DNA of 64,000 bases, from NCBI GenBank assembly GCA_030715135.1, contig JAUYVH010000006.1:1-64000 (forward strand). The letters are read 5' to 3'. The stretch comes from Keguizhuia sedimenti (GTDB lineage: Bacteria; Pseudomonadota; Gammaproteobacteria; Burkholderiales; Burkholderiaceae_D). Numbering within the stretch: the stretch's first letter is position 1; every line of letters begins with the position of its first letter. Below, piece after piece: positions 27,692 through 37,443 of the stretch. The notes under the pieces were generated by a model that saw nothing but the letters and a program-made list of their open reading frames with translations, did no database searches and had not been told where the DNA came from. Position numbers and translations under genes: made by a program.

Positions 27692-28813
27692 TCAGTACAC
27701 CAATCGCGTTCCTTTGCGGAACAGCGCCACGTCCAGATAGCTTGACAGGTGCGGCATTTTTTCGCTGTTGACGATTGATAGCCCGCCAAGGTCGATTTCG
27801 GCATTTTTGTTTGCCCGGAATTCCCGGATTGCAGAACGATAATTTTTTGCCTTTTCGATAATGTGAACCAGGGCCTTGGCAACAGCGAATCCTTCCAGGG
27901 TAAGTGCGGATACGGATTCGTCACGGTATTTGCGCATCATTGCAATATGTTCTGCCTGAATGCCTGAGGAATAGGTGTTGGGGTTGGGAACGACTTGTGA
28001 AAAGACGGTCCATTCCACTGCCTTTGGCCCGGCTATTTCGCGCAGAGTTTCGAGGTTGGTCAGCGAGGTGCCTGCCACGAAGGTCTGGCTCGCATGCGTA
28101 CGGAATTCCTTGAGAAACAATCCGCCTGCGATCGAATCCGCGAAGACGAGGACCAATCCCGGCTTTGCGGCGGCAAGCCGGGCAGCTTCGCTCGCGCTGC
28201 GTTCGCCGTTCGCGCCAATGTGCGCTATACCTACTACGTTCAGGTCGCGCGCCTGCATTTCGGCGGATATCCGCTGCAGGGATTGCTCATGCGACGACGC
28301 ATCCTGCATCACAAGCCCTACATTCTTGATGCCGACTTTGCTGAAATAAGAGTACAGATAGCGCATCTCGTCTTGAAATTGCGGTCTCCACATCATTACT
28401 TGCGTGTTGTCAGTCAAATTTTCGGTGGCCAGCGGCGCAAATAAAACAAGATTGCTCCGTCGGAATGCCTGCGTATTCAGTATGGCATTGGTTGAATTCA
28501 TGCCGACGCTGCCGAGTAAAAAGTCTACGTTCTCTGCGGCAATCAGTTCCGTCGACAGTCTGGCGGACAGTTCGGGCTTTCCCTGATCGTCACGTACGAT
28601 GTATTGAATGCGCCTGCCGGAAATTCCGCCTTTGGAATTGACGGCATCGAAATAGGTCTTTATGCCCGCCACATAATCTCTGCCGATCGCTGCGTTCGGC
28701 CCTGACAGATCGATCGCTTGGCCGATGATGATGCGATCGGCCGCGCCGGCAAATAACGGAGCCGATACAAGCAACATAAGAATCCCGCGAAACGTCCTTG
28801 CAATACGTGTCAT
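27692..28813 (-). CDS. Periplasmic binding protein, branched-chain amino acid (LivK) family
   Basis: A 373-aa exported binding protein of the Peripla_BP_6 type. ATG 28813 gives a signal peptide (MTRIARTFRGILMLLVSA, cleavage near AGA-ADR). Family marks follow: IIIGQAIDLSGPNAAIGRDY, GIKTYFDAVNSKGGISGRRI and VRDDQGKPELSARLS. The two-lobe pattern continues to LALTLEGFAVAKALVHIIEKA. The open frame continues upstream to 29134 but runs antisense into pnuC, so it is rejected. No permease or ATPase genes lie nearby, so it may be an orphan sensor-type binding protein. It is transcribed away from the PnuC gene. Confidence 0.82.
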   Translation of the reverse strand: MTRIARTFRGILMLLVSAPLFAGAADRIIIGQAIDLSGPNAAIGRDYVAGIKTYFDAVNSKGGISGRRIQYIVRDDQGKPELSARLSTELIAAENVDFLLGSVGMNSTNAILNTQAFRRSNLVLFAPLATENLTDNTQVMMWRPQFQDEMRYLYSYFSKVGIKNVGLVMQDASSHEQSLQRISAEMQARDLNVVGIAHIGANGERSASEAARLAAAKPGLVLVFADSIAGGLFLKEFRTHASQTFVAGTSLTNLETLREIAGPKAVEWTVFSQVVPNPNTYSSGIQAEHIAMMRKYRDESVSALTLEGFAVAKALVHIIEKAKNYRSAIREFRANKNAEIDLGGLSIVNSEKMPHLSSYLDVALFRKGTRLVY

Positions 28814-28952
28814 GCATTTTTCCGAGTTGTGATTGAATTTTTGGATTGTGAATGGAAGATATGACAATACCGTGACAACGTCGACGAACCGGCAGACACG
28901 CTTGCACGTACAATAGCGGCAAGCCACCAAAAAATTCCCATCGATCCATCGC

Positions 28953-29582
28953 ATGAATGATCCGTTGCTCTTCCTGGGCTTTACCACTACGCCGCTCGAA
29001 CTGGTTTCCTTCCTGCTGGCGCTCATAACCGTTGCGCTCAATATTCGCCAGAACCATTGGGCCTGGCTGTTTTCGATCGTGTCATCGGCACTGTATGCAA
29101 TTGTCTTTTTCGGTGCGCGCTTGTATGGAGACATGAGCCTGCAGTTCGTCTTTGTCGCGGTGTCGGTCTGGGGCTGGTATCAGTGGCTGCATGGAGGCGT
29201 TGCGCATCAGGCCTTGAAGGTGTCGCGTCTGTCCGACTCCGGATGGGGCATTTCGGTTATTGCGTGGCTGGCGGGCTTTGTCGCGATCGCGCTATTTCTC
29301 AAATCCTTTACCGATACCGATGTGCCATACATGGACGGTTTTTTAACCGCAGGAAGCCTGCTCGGGCAATTGCTTCTATCCCGCAAGAAGCTGGAGAACT
29401 GGTATGTCTGGATCGTGGTCGATCTGCTGTACATCGGTCTCTATGTGTACAAGAATCTAATGCTAACCGCTGTGTTGTATGCGGTATTCGTGGCAATGGC
29501 AGCGATCGGATTGCGCGCATGGAAAAAAACCTTGGCTGACGCTGCGCAAGCCGAAGCCGTCGCTGCTTCGTCGCGCGCATGA
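28953..29582 (+). CDS. pnuC: PnuC-family vitamin transporter (nicotinamide riboside or thiamin)
   Basis: A 209-aa inner-membrane facilitator with about seven helices. PnuC proteins take up nicotinamide riboside; a PnuT branch takes up thiamin. Conserved stretches are ALNIRQNHWAWLFSIVSSALYA, YGDMSLQFVFVAVSVWGWYQW and, in the substrate-binding helix, NWYVWIVVDLLYIGLYVYKN with the W-x-x-W pair. It overlaps the kinase gene by 4 nt. Substrates of this family are trapped by a cytoplasmic kinase. The neighbouring NadR-like kinase favours nicotinamide riboside; the converging TonB receptor behind a TPP riboswitch favours thiamin. The sequence does not settle this. Confidence 0.85.
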   Translation: MNDPLLFLGFTTTPLELVSFLLALITVALNIRQNHWAWLFSIVSSALYAIVFFGARLYGDMSLQFVFVAVSVWGWYQWLHGGVAHQALKVSRLSDSGWGISVIAWLAGFVAIALFLKSFTDTDVPYMDGFLTAGSLLGQLLLSRKKLENWYVWIVVDLLYIGLYVYKNLMLTAVLYAVFVAMAAIGLRAWKKTLADAAQAEAVAASSRA

Positions 29583-30106
29583 ACATGCCCTCCGTTTCAC
29601 GCGTTGCGATACTTGGTGCCGAATCGACCGGCAAGTCAACGCTGGCCGCGACACTGGCCGCGCATTACAACACCTTATGGGTTCCGGAGTATCTGCGCGA
29701 ATTTGTCGAAACCTACCAGCGCACGCCGCAGGAGCATGAGCAGTTTCACATCGCCGTCACGCAAGTCCGTTATGAGGCCAAGGCCATCCAACGCGCCAGG
29801 TCTTTTCTTTTCTGCGATACGACGCCGTTGATGACGGCGCTTTACAGCCGTTTCTATTTCGGCCGCATCGATGCGCCGCTGGAAGCGCTTGCAAGCACGC
29901 ACTCCTACGACTTCACCATCGTCACGCCGCCGACCAGTCCCTGGGTGCCGGACGGACTGCAGCGCGAATCGCCCGAAGTGCGCCAGACCATTCATGAACA
30001 GTTGCTGGCTACGCTAGATGCGCGGGCGATTCCCTATCTTCTGGTGGATGGCGACGCGGAAGAACGTGTGCGGCGCGTGACAAAACATTTGCCCGCGCAG
30101 GATTGA
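29579..30106 (+). CDS. NadR-like nucleoside/vitamin kinase (P-loop)
   Basis: A 175-aa P-loop kinase like the C-terminal ribosylnicotinamide kinase domain of NadR, without the adenylyltransferase or DNA-binding parts. The Walker A is GAESTGKST (residues about 13-21). NadR-type marks follow: YNTLWVPEYLREFVE, FCDTTPLMTALYSRFYFG and, near the C-terminus, LLVDGDAEERVRRV. It would phosphorylate the vitamin brought in by the PnuC protein, whose gene it overlaps by 4 nt. Nicotinamide riboside is the family's known substrate; another vitamin is possible given the riboswitch-controlled receptor next door. Confidence 0.8.
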   Translation: MNMPSVSRVAILGAESTGKSTLAATLAAHYNTLWVPEYLREFVETYQRTPQEHEQFHIAVTQVRYEAKAIQRARSFLFCDTTPLMTALYSRFYFGRIDAPLEALASTHSYDFTIVTPPTSPWVPDGLQRESPEVRQTIHEQLLATLDARAIPYLLVDGDAEERVRRVTKHLPAQD

Positions 30107-30128
30107 TGCAATAAAAAGGACGGGCCGC

Positions 30129-30154
30129 GCAGGGCGCACATTCGTGCGCCCTGC
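30129..30154. terminator. Hairpin between convergent kinase and TonB receptor genes
   Basis: GCAGGGCGCAC-ATTC-GTGCGCCCTGC is a perfect 11-bp stem placed between two converging genes. No T run follows, so a bidirectional terminator role is inferred from position only. Confidence 0.5.
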
Positions 30155-30179
30155 CATGAAGCCATCTGGCGGGGGCCGC

Positions 30180-32324
30180 TCAGAACTCCATCTGCGCCGT
30201 CAGGCTGAAGGTACGCGGCGCGCCGGGCAAAAGATAACCGTCCAGCTGCGAACTGGCGTCGCGCCAGTAGAACTTGTCGAACACGTTGTTGATGTTGAAG
30301 CGTAGCGTCGTGGTTTGGCCGGCGACCTTGGTGACGTAGCGCGCGCCGGCATTGAACACGTTATAGTCCGGCACTTTCACACGGGTCGCGCTGTTCGGGA
30401 CGAAGATGCGGTTGCCGGTATACAGCCAGTTGCCGTTCACGCTCAATCCGGGCACCTGTGACAGCGCATAGTCGGCATAGACAGCCGCTTTCACTTCCGG
30501 CACATTGCCCGCACGCTTGCCTTCGATATTGGGGTCGTCAGTGTTGCGGGTTTCAGTGTCCAGCAAAGCGAGGCTTGCGCCGAGCTGCAGATTGCGCCCG
30601 GCTCTGCCTTGTGCAGCCAGTTCCAGGCCGCGATGTACTGCGTCGCCGCTACGGATGTAGGTGAAGCTGTTGAACTCGGTGTACTCATGCGGCTTCTTGA
30701 TCTCGAACAGCGCTGCCGAGACGGAAAGGTCGCGGCTGAGATCGGCCTTGATGCCGAATTCAAGCTGTTTCGACTTGGACGGGTTCAGCACCTCGTTTTC
30801 GTTCGCGGTGAACAAAGGCGCGATTCCGCCATGCTCCAGGCCTTCGGCATAGGAGCCGTATACGGACCAGTTGGCTTGCGGGCTGTAGACCAGCGCCACG
30901 TTCGGCAATACATGGCTTTTCTCATAATCGGCGAACTTGTCGGCCGCATCATACTGGTCGCGTTTGGTTTCCACGTAGCGCAGTCCGGCGTGCAATTTCC
31001 ACGCATCGGTCAAGCCGATAATGTCCTGCACGAAAAGCGCGCGTTCACGGTCATGGCGGCGCAAGCCTGTCGGTCCGCTCTCCAGTGCAGAGCCTTCAGC
31101 AAATTCAACTGGCTCGGAAGCATTGCCGATGCCCACGAAATCGTAGACGAAATCGCCGAAATGATCTCTTCTATTCAACGCCGAAACTCCGGCCGTCAAT
31201 TCATGCCGTATCGCACCGGTCGCAAATTTGCCTTGCACCATCGCTTGCAGCGAAGAGACGGATTTCTCTTCGTTCTCGCTCTTGTAGTCATATAGATCGA
31301 AATCGCCATTGGCACAGAATCCGGGATAAAGATAAGTCGGTCCGGAGGAGCAACCCGCCGGAAACGCCGCAAAGTCATCCCGTCGCATCTGATGCCAGTT
31401 GGCGGCAAGCGAAGTCTTCCAGTTCGCATCCAGCTGGTAGTCGAAACGCAGGCCGATATTGGCGCTGTCGGTATCGACGGGCCGGGTCCAGGGCTGGTCG
31501 TTCAAGTTGCGCTTGGGGTCGACGTTGCGCGGCAAGTCCGTGCCGCCGATCAGCTGGTAGCCCGCCGCCGTCACCTGCGACTTGTGCTGGTAGTCCAGGT
31601 CCAGCGCAAGCAATGCCTTGGGCGAAAGGCGCCAGTCGAAGGCGCCGGATACGAAAGTACGCTCGCCGTCCGCGCCTCTTACGTACGAGCGCAGCTTTTC
31701 GGCGGCGGCATTGATGCGATAGCCGAATTGCTTGTCATCGGAAAATCCGCCCAGGTCGGCGGCGCTGTACAGCGTCCCGCGCTCGCTTGCGCCGACGGTG
31801 GCGCTGCGTACTGCAGCCGGTCGCTTGGTCACATAATTGATGATGCCGCCGGGCGTCGCAATGCCGGCCTGCAAACCCGCCAGGCCCTTCAGGACTTCGA
31901 TACGTTCCTTGTTCTCGAGCGGGATGGAAGCATCGCTCGAAATTGGCAATCCATCCTTGCGGTAGCTGGAAAAGTTATCGAGCCGGAAGCCGCGGATGGA
32001 AAACTGCTCCGCATAGCCGATGGCGTTGTAATCCTCGTTCAGGCTGGCATCGAAGCGCACCACGTCGGTGGTGGAGCGGATGCCCTGATCCTGCATCTGC
32101 TGCTGGGTGTACACGCTGATCGACGCGGGCGTTTGCAGCAATGGCGCGTCGGAAAATCCGCCTACGCTGGCGGTGTTGGCCTTGACAGAGTTTTGCCCGG
32201 TCGCGGTAACGACGATTTCAGGCAAGGCATTGCTGGCGGTTTGCGCAAAGGCGGGCGAGGAAAGCGCAAATGCTTGCGCGATCGAATAAGCAATCAGGGA
32301 ATAACGGATATTGGGCGATGACAT
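30180..32324 (-). CDS. TonB-dependent outer-membrane receptor under TPP riboswitch control
   Basis: A 714-aa receptor annotated by family as a siderophore receptor. It has a signal peptide (cleavage near AFA-QTA), TonB-box-like LPEIVVTAT, a plug domain (about 50-165, with RGFRLDNFSSYRKDGLPI and ERIEVLKGLAGLQAGIATPGG) and a 22-strand-type barrel ending in a C-terminal Phe (SLTAQMEF). A TPP riboswitch lies about 75 nt before ATG 32324 on the same strand. This predicts repression when thiamin pyrophosphate is plentiful, so a thiamin or thiamin-precursor ligand is more likely than iron. It faces the PnuC/kinase pair tail to tail. Confidence 0.88.
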   Translation of the reverse strand: MSSPNIRYSLIAYSIAQAFALSSPAFAQTASNALPEIVVTATGQNSVKANTASVGGFSDAPLLQTPASISVYTQQQMQDQGIRSTTDVVRFDASLNEDYNAIGYAEQFSIRGFRLDNFSSYRKDGLPISSDASIPLENKERIEVLKGLAGLQAGIATPGGIINYVTKRPAAVRSATVGASERGTLYSAADLGGFSDDKQFGYRINAAAEKLRSYVRGADGERTFVSGAFDWRLSPKALLALDLDYQHKSQVTAAGYQLIGGTDLPRNVDPKRNLNDQPWTRPVDTDSANIGLRFDYQLDANWKTSLAANWHQMRRDDFAAFPAGCSSGPTYLYPGFCANGDFDLYDYKSENEEKSVSSLQAMVQGKFATGAIRHELTAGVSALNRRDHFGDFVYDFVGIGNASEPVEFAEGSALESGPTGLRRHDRERALFVQDIIGLTDAWKLHAGLRYVETKRDQYDAADKFADYEKSHVLPNVALVYSPQANWSVYGSYAEGLEHGGIAPLFTANENEVLNPSKSKQLEFGIKADLSRDLSVSAALFEIKKPHEYTEFNSFTYIRSGDAVHRGLELAAQGRAGRNLQLGASLALLDTETRNTDDPNIEGKRAGNVPEVKAAVYADYALSQVPGLSVNGNWLYTGNRIFVPNSATRVKVPDYNVFNAGARYVTKVAGQTTTLRFNINNVFDKFYWRDASSQLDGYLLPGAPRTFSLTAQMEF

Positions 32325-32398
32325 AAGTGCTCTTACAGGCTAAAGAAGCTGGAGCCGGGTAGGAGCAAACAGAGCGAGGCAGATGCGTTGCAGATTTG

Positions 32399-32482
32399 GC
32401 TTTCCTACGCTGGCATTATCCAGGTCAGGTACAAAGGGTTTTTCTCACCCGAAGAAAGATATCTTCAGGACCCCCAGCATGG
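32399..32482 (-). promoter_or_regulatory. TPP riboswitch (THI element)
   Basis: On the minus strand the conserved blocks appear in order: GGGGGTCC, a variable helix, GGGTGAGAAAAACCC, then ACCTGACCTGGATAATGCCA and GCGTAGGAAA. This is the thi-box signature (consensus CTGAGA...ACCC...ACCTGATCTGGATAATGCCAGCGTAGGGAA), with a C in place of T in ACCTGAcCTGG. It precedes the TonB receptor gene. No terminator hairpin follows, so control is probably at translation start. Confidence 0.93.
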
Positions 32483-32865
32483 CGTGCATCTTAACATGGG
32501 AATAAGGCCGGAAGGGTTGCTGTCTTGCAACCCGGTATCGTCACGGATCGCACTGCCAGCTACCTGTAAGGTTTGAAACAAGACGAGCTATTGAAAAGCC
32601 GGTTGCGAAGGTAAAAGCGCGCTTATTCAAATAAGCCGGCAACATCTTTTATTGATGCAGATGCGAACCGGCTGCACCGCCTGTGCAAGGTGCCCTATCC
32701 GCCGCGCCGCGCCGCGTTGCGCCTTGTGCCGCACAATCCGCCTGGTCCATTCCAGCTTTGCACTGGCCTTCCCTTTAGGCGAATCAAAATATTTTCTTAA
32801 ATTCCATGAGGAAAGCAGTACTTTTACTATACTTGGAATGAATAAATCATTAAGGAATGCATCTT
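32483..32865. other. Intergenic stretch between riboswitch and membrane-protein gene
   Basis: Divergent promoter region for the TonB receptor transcript and the plus-strand gene at 32866. TTGCAA and GGAAT-rich segments are present but no clear promoter boxes. No coding sequence is supported. Confidence 0.4.
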
Positions 32866-33300
32866 ATGGCAGAGGAAGCCAAGCAGTCTTCAGATCCGAA
32901 CGCGACATCGGCCACTCCCGGTACCGTTGATGCGGACGACTACAAGACGTACATGGAATGTATCGAAGTCTTCCTCAAGCATTTTGAGCGGCTCGGCATT
33001 TGCATAGCAATTGCAGGGACAAGCGCAGCGCTTATTTTTTTCAGCCGGTCCCTTTTTCCGCCATTTCCCGTCCTGTTAAAGATTGCCGGTACTGTTTTAT
33101 TTACCTTTTCCTCTTTGCTGAGTATTTTGATTGCGGGCGATACTTACGTGCGCTTGAGTCAATATATCCCGAGCGTCAAGCCAAAGAAATTCTTAAACCA
33201 TCAATGGATGGACAGGTTATTGCTCTGGTTTTTACTGATTCTTTCCCTATTCATCGTAATTTCCGCCTCCATCATTGTGCACACCGCTTTGTTCAATTGA
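32866..33300 (+). CDS. Hypothetical inner-membrane protein, three to four helices
   Basis: A 144-aa protein from ATG 32866, with AAGGA nine nt upstream; ATG 32857 would add three residues. The N-terminus is polar and acidic (about 1-45). Hydrophobic segments lie at about 44-63 (ICIAIAGTSAALIFFS), 69-90 (VLLKIAGTVLFTFSSLLSI) and 117-140 (LLLWFLLILSLFIVISASII). I do not recognise the family. It stands alone between the TonB receptor and the sugar genes. Confidence 0.6.
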   Translation: MAEEAKQSSDPNATSATPGTVDADDYKTYMECIEVFLKHFERLGICIAIAGTSAALIFFSRSLFPPFPVLLKIAGTVLFTFSSLLSILIAGDTYVRLSQYIPSVKPKKFLNHQWMDRLLLWFLLILSLFIVISASIIVHTALFN

Positions 33301-33424
33301 TGCACCTTCATTGCCGGCAACGCGTGCGCGGCACAAGGCCGATATCAGCGGGCGCGCGGCATGGCATGGCTTCCCGGTCAAGCAATAAGGCTGTAGCCGG
33401 AATTTCGTCGCTTGTTTTCGTCAC

Positions 33425-34594
<1,170 letters not shown>

Positions 34595-34640
34595 TTAAAA
34601 ATATCGTCTAACCATGTACTTGTCCGGTTGAGGATGGCCG

Positions 34641-36872
34641 CTAAGAATTGCCGACATGCGCTGCCTGCCCTGCGTCGTCCTCTTGGGCCGCATCCTGCCG
34701 CAGGCGCAGATAGCGCGACAGCGCATCGTCAAGCGACGGCAAAAAGATTGCCCGTTCGCTGCTCAATGCGCTGTATGCAGGGCGTGCAGCAGGGTAGCCG
34801 AGCGAAGCGCAGGACTGCGCCTGCAACGCGGCCGGATCGACGTTTGCCATCTCGCATGCTTTTCTCGCCAGGTCATACCAGGTAACCGGATCGGTATTGG
34901 TCAGGTGCCAGATGCCGCTTTCCTTATCGATCAGCAAATCAAGGCTGGCATGCACCAGGTCCGGCACATAGGTAGGCGAGACCGTCATGTCGGAGGCGGC
35001 GGAAAACGGCAAGCCTGCTGCCAAAGCTTCCAGTGCCTGCGTGACGAAATTGTGCTTGTCCCAGGGACCGAAAAATGCGCTGGTGCGGATGACGAGCGCC
35101 TCGGGATAGGCGGTCAGTACCCGGTGTTCTGCTTCGGCCTTGCTCTTGCCGTACATATTGAGCGGCGACACGGGATCGGATTCGACGTAAGGCGTTCCTT
35201 TTTGACCGTCGAAGACCAGGTCGCTTGAGTAAGTCAATAGCTGCAGCTTGTGCCGGATACAGGCGACCGCCAGCACAGCAGCCCCGTGGGTGTTGTCGCG
35301 TAAACAACGTTCTACCTCTTTTTCAGCATCGTCGACGCGCACGTAACCGCCGGCATTGATGATGGCCCATGGCTGGTAGCGTTCGATCGCGCGTTCGACC
35401 GATGCAGGATCGGCAATGTCCATGTCCTGACGGCTCATCAGCCGGTACGCCAGATTGCGCGTTTCGCAAATTCTTGCGAATGCCTGCCCGAGCGTGCCGG
35501 TCGCGCCGGTGATCAGGATAGGCTGTATGAAACGATGCCTGCCGTGCTGAAGTTCAACGGTGAGCGAAGCGACGGTGGAGCTGGTTGCAACCGGCGGGCA
35601 GAAGAACCGTCCGGGCCGGCGCCACCAACCCTGTCCCTGCAGCACCGGGTGCGACAGCGGGCGGCGGGCGGACAATTCGCGCATCAGGCTGGCGACTGCC
35701 GTCGGACGCGGCTTTGCCGAACGCACATCGAACGGTCCCGGCTCGTAATAGCCCCTGCATTCCGTGACCAGGCAGTTCCAGTCATAGGAACCGAGCAAGG
35801 CCCATACAGTCACCGCGCGCATGTCGACGCCTTTTTGCAGGACTTCTTCGGCAGCGCGCCAGATCTCAAGCAGCCAGCGCAACTGGTCTTCGCGGTTTGC
35901 ATCAATATGCGCCTCGGTGACTGCGAGCGGTAAGCCGTAGCGTTCCCATGCTTCTTCCAGCAAGGGGCCGATGCCGGGCGTCGGCGTGGCGAGTGCCCGT
36001 GCGGTTTCAATGTCGGCGAACCGCTGTTCCGGTGCGCCGCCGATATAGCGTTCCGGATAACGGTCTATGCGGTGATCGAGCCAGCGTTCGCTGGTGATGT
36101 AGTAATTGACTCCGATCATGTCGGGAGGGCAGGGATTGTCGCGGAACCACAAGAACTCCGCCGGATTGATGCCGGTGCCGGTCAGGTAATCCCATAGCGC
36201 GTGATCAGGACCAACCTTGCCGCATAGCAAATCCCAGCCCAGCCAGCGTCGCTCGTTGTAGAAGTTTGCGAGCTCAGCCATTTCCGGCGTGCTGTATGTC
36301 TTGCCCAGATCATCGGTTTGCACCAGTTTCGCCTGCGGATTGACGGCGCGGATTGCGCGCATGGACAGGACGACGCCGCGACATTGATTCAGCAGTGCCT
36401 GAATAAAAGTACGCTCGTCCCTGCCATGCGGATACCAGACACCGTACAGTCCCGAAAAGCGGGCAGTGGTCAAAGGCTCGTTGATCGGCGTGTAATACTC
36501 GACCCACGGATAGCGTTGCGCCACTGCGCCTGCAAACTCGGCCAGTTGCTCGGCAAAACCCGGATCGACCAGGCTGGTGTGGCGCGGGCCGCTGCCGTGA
36601 TGGACCAGCCCTACGATGGGCGTGATGCCAAGCGCCTGCAGACCCGGCAGGCGCTCGTCCGGCCATGACCAGTCGGCATCGGCCAGACCGTCGGGAGCGG
36701 TGCGCTCCCACAGGACCGGGTAACGGATGGCACGGATTCCCAGGGATGCGAAGCGCTCAAGGTCTTCGCGCCTGAGCGAGTGTCCGTTGCGTTCCATCTG
36801 GCTGAAATATTGATCTTGCACACGATTAACGGTGCCTTCCAGGCCACCCCACAATTCGATGTTTTTTTTCAT
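34641..36872 (-). CDS. Fusion: GH1-like glycosidase domain + RmlD-type sugar reductase
   Basis: A 743-aa two-part protein from ATG 36872; the frame upstream to 37037 has no support. The N-terminal part (about 1-400) is a TIM-barrel of glycoside hydrolase family 1: YTPINEP (N131-E132-P133, acid/base Glu) and LAVTEAHID (E320, nucleophile position). A linker (about 400-450) leads to a short-chain reductase like RmlD/dTDP-4-dehydrorhamnose reductase. That domain has GATGTLG (about 456-462), SSDLVFDG, and the catalytic Y-x-x-x-K in NMYGKSKAEAEH. The pairing suggests trimming and nucleotide-sugar reduction, or a non-catalytic sugar-binding role, in one polypeptide. glf follows in the same direction. 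Confidence 0.85.
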   Translation of the reverse strand: MKKNIELWGGLEGTVNRVQDQYFSQMERNGHSLRREDLERFASLGIRAIRYPVLWERTAPDGLADADWSWPDERLPGLQALGITPIVGLVHHGSGPRHTSLVDPGFAEQLAEFAGAVAQRYPWVEYYTPINEPLTTARFSGLYGVWYPHGRDERTFIQALLNQCRGVVLSMRAIRAVNPQAKLVQTDDLGKTYSTPEMAELANFYNERRWLGWDLLCGKVGPDHALWDYLTGTGINPAEFLWFRDNPCPPDMIGVNYYITSERWLDHRIDRYPERYIGGAPEQRFADIETARALATPTPGIGPLLEEAWERYGLPLAVTEAHIDANREDQLRWLLEIWRAAEEVLQKGVDMRAVTVWALLGSYDWNCLVTECRGYYEPGPFDVRSAKPRPTAVASLMRELSARRPLSHPVLQGQGWWRRPGRFFCPPVATSSTVASLTVELQHGRHRFIQPILITGATGTLGQAFARICETRNLAYRLMSRQDMDIADPASVERAIERYQPWAIINAGGYVRVDDAEKEVERCLRDNTHGAAVLAVACIRHKLQLLTYSSDLVFDGQKGTPYVESDPVSPLNMYGKSKAEAEHRVLTAYPEALVIRTSAFFGPWDKHNFVTQALEALAAGLPFSAASDMTVSPTYVPDLVHASLDLLIDKESGIWHLTNTDPVTWYDLARKACEMANVDPAALQAQSCASLGYPAARPAYSALSSERAIFLPSLDDALSRYLRLRQDAAQEDDAGQAAHVGNS

Positions 36873-37166
36873 TGCTGTTTCAATGGTGATTGATCTTTTT
36901 GGTTCAATTGAGCGGTACTGAAAAAGTTTTACCGCTCTGCAGGTACTGGAATGACGTGCAACTGTGCATAGCTGCAGTAAAAGTAGAAGTCCCGGACAGG
37001 CTGCGGTTCCCGGCCCGTAACGAAGGATTGTGGACAATCAACCTGCGTGTTCTATTCATATGCCTGTTGTGAATGGCTGCCATCACAAACAGGAATTGGT
37101 TTTACGGCGCGATGTCCTCATTTTGTTCTGGCAGCAGCAAGGAAACGAAGATGCGAGGAAACAGCC

Positions 37167-37280
37167 ATGAAACAGAAAGAAATGAAAGAACGGCAAGCAG
37201 CGGCTCCGGCCGAGCGCCGGGATGCGGTACAGGATCAGTCCGCAGAAGAAATCATCTCGACTTTGGGCGCGAATCACTAA
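37167..37280 (+). CDS. Candidate 37-aa small protein
   Basis: A short frame with a good binding site (GAGGAAACAGCC ahead of ATG 37167). The peptide is charged and helical: MKQKEMKERQAAAPAERRD, then VQDQSAEEIISTLGANH. There is no signal or membrane segment. It lies alone between the fusion gene and the HAD gene. The binding site and a compact, non-random composition support it; no family is recognised. Confidence 0.4.
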   Translation: MKQKEMKERQAAAPAERRDAVQDQSAEEIISTLGANH

Positions 37281-37443
37281 ACGCTAGCCGTACAGAAATT
37301 ATCTAAAGTGCAGGATTGTGGAAAGTGCATCAAAGTGCTGTTTTTAAACACAATGCATGCGTGATGTCGATCCCGTCGGTCATCACGCATGACGGACTGT
37401 GGTACCGAAATAGGAGGCAGTGATCGGCGCCATGCACAACCGG

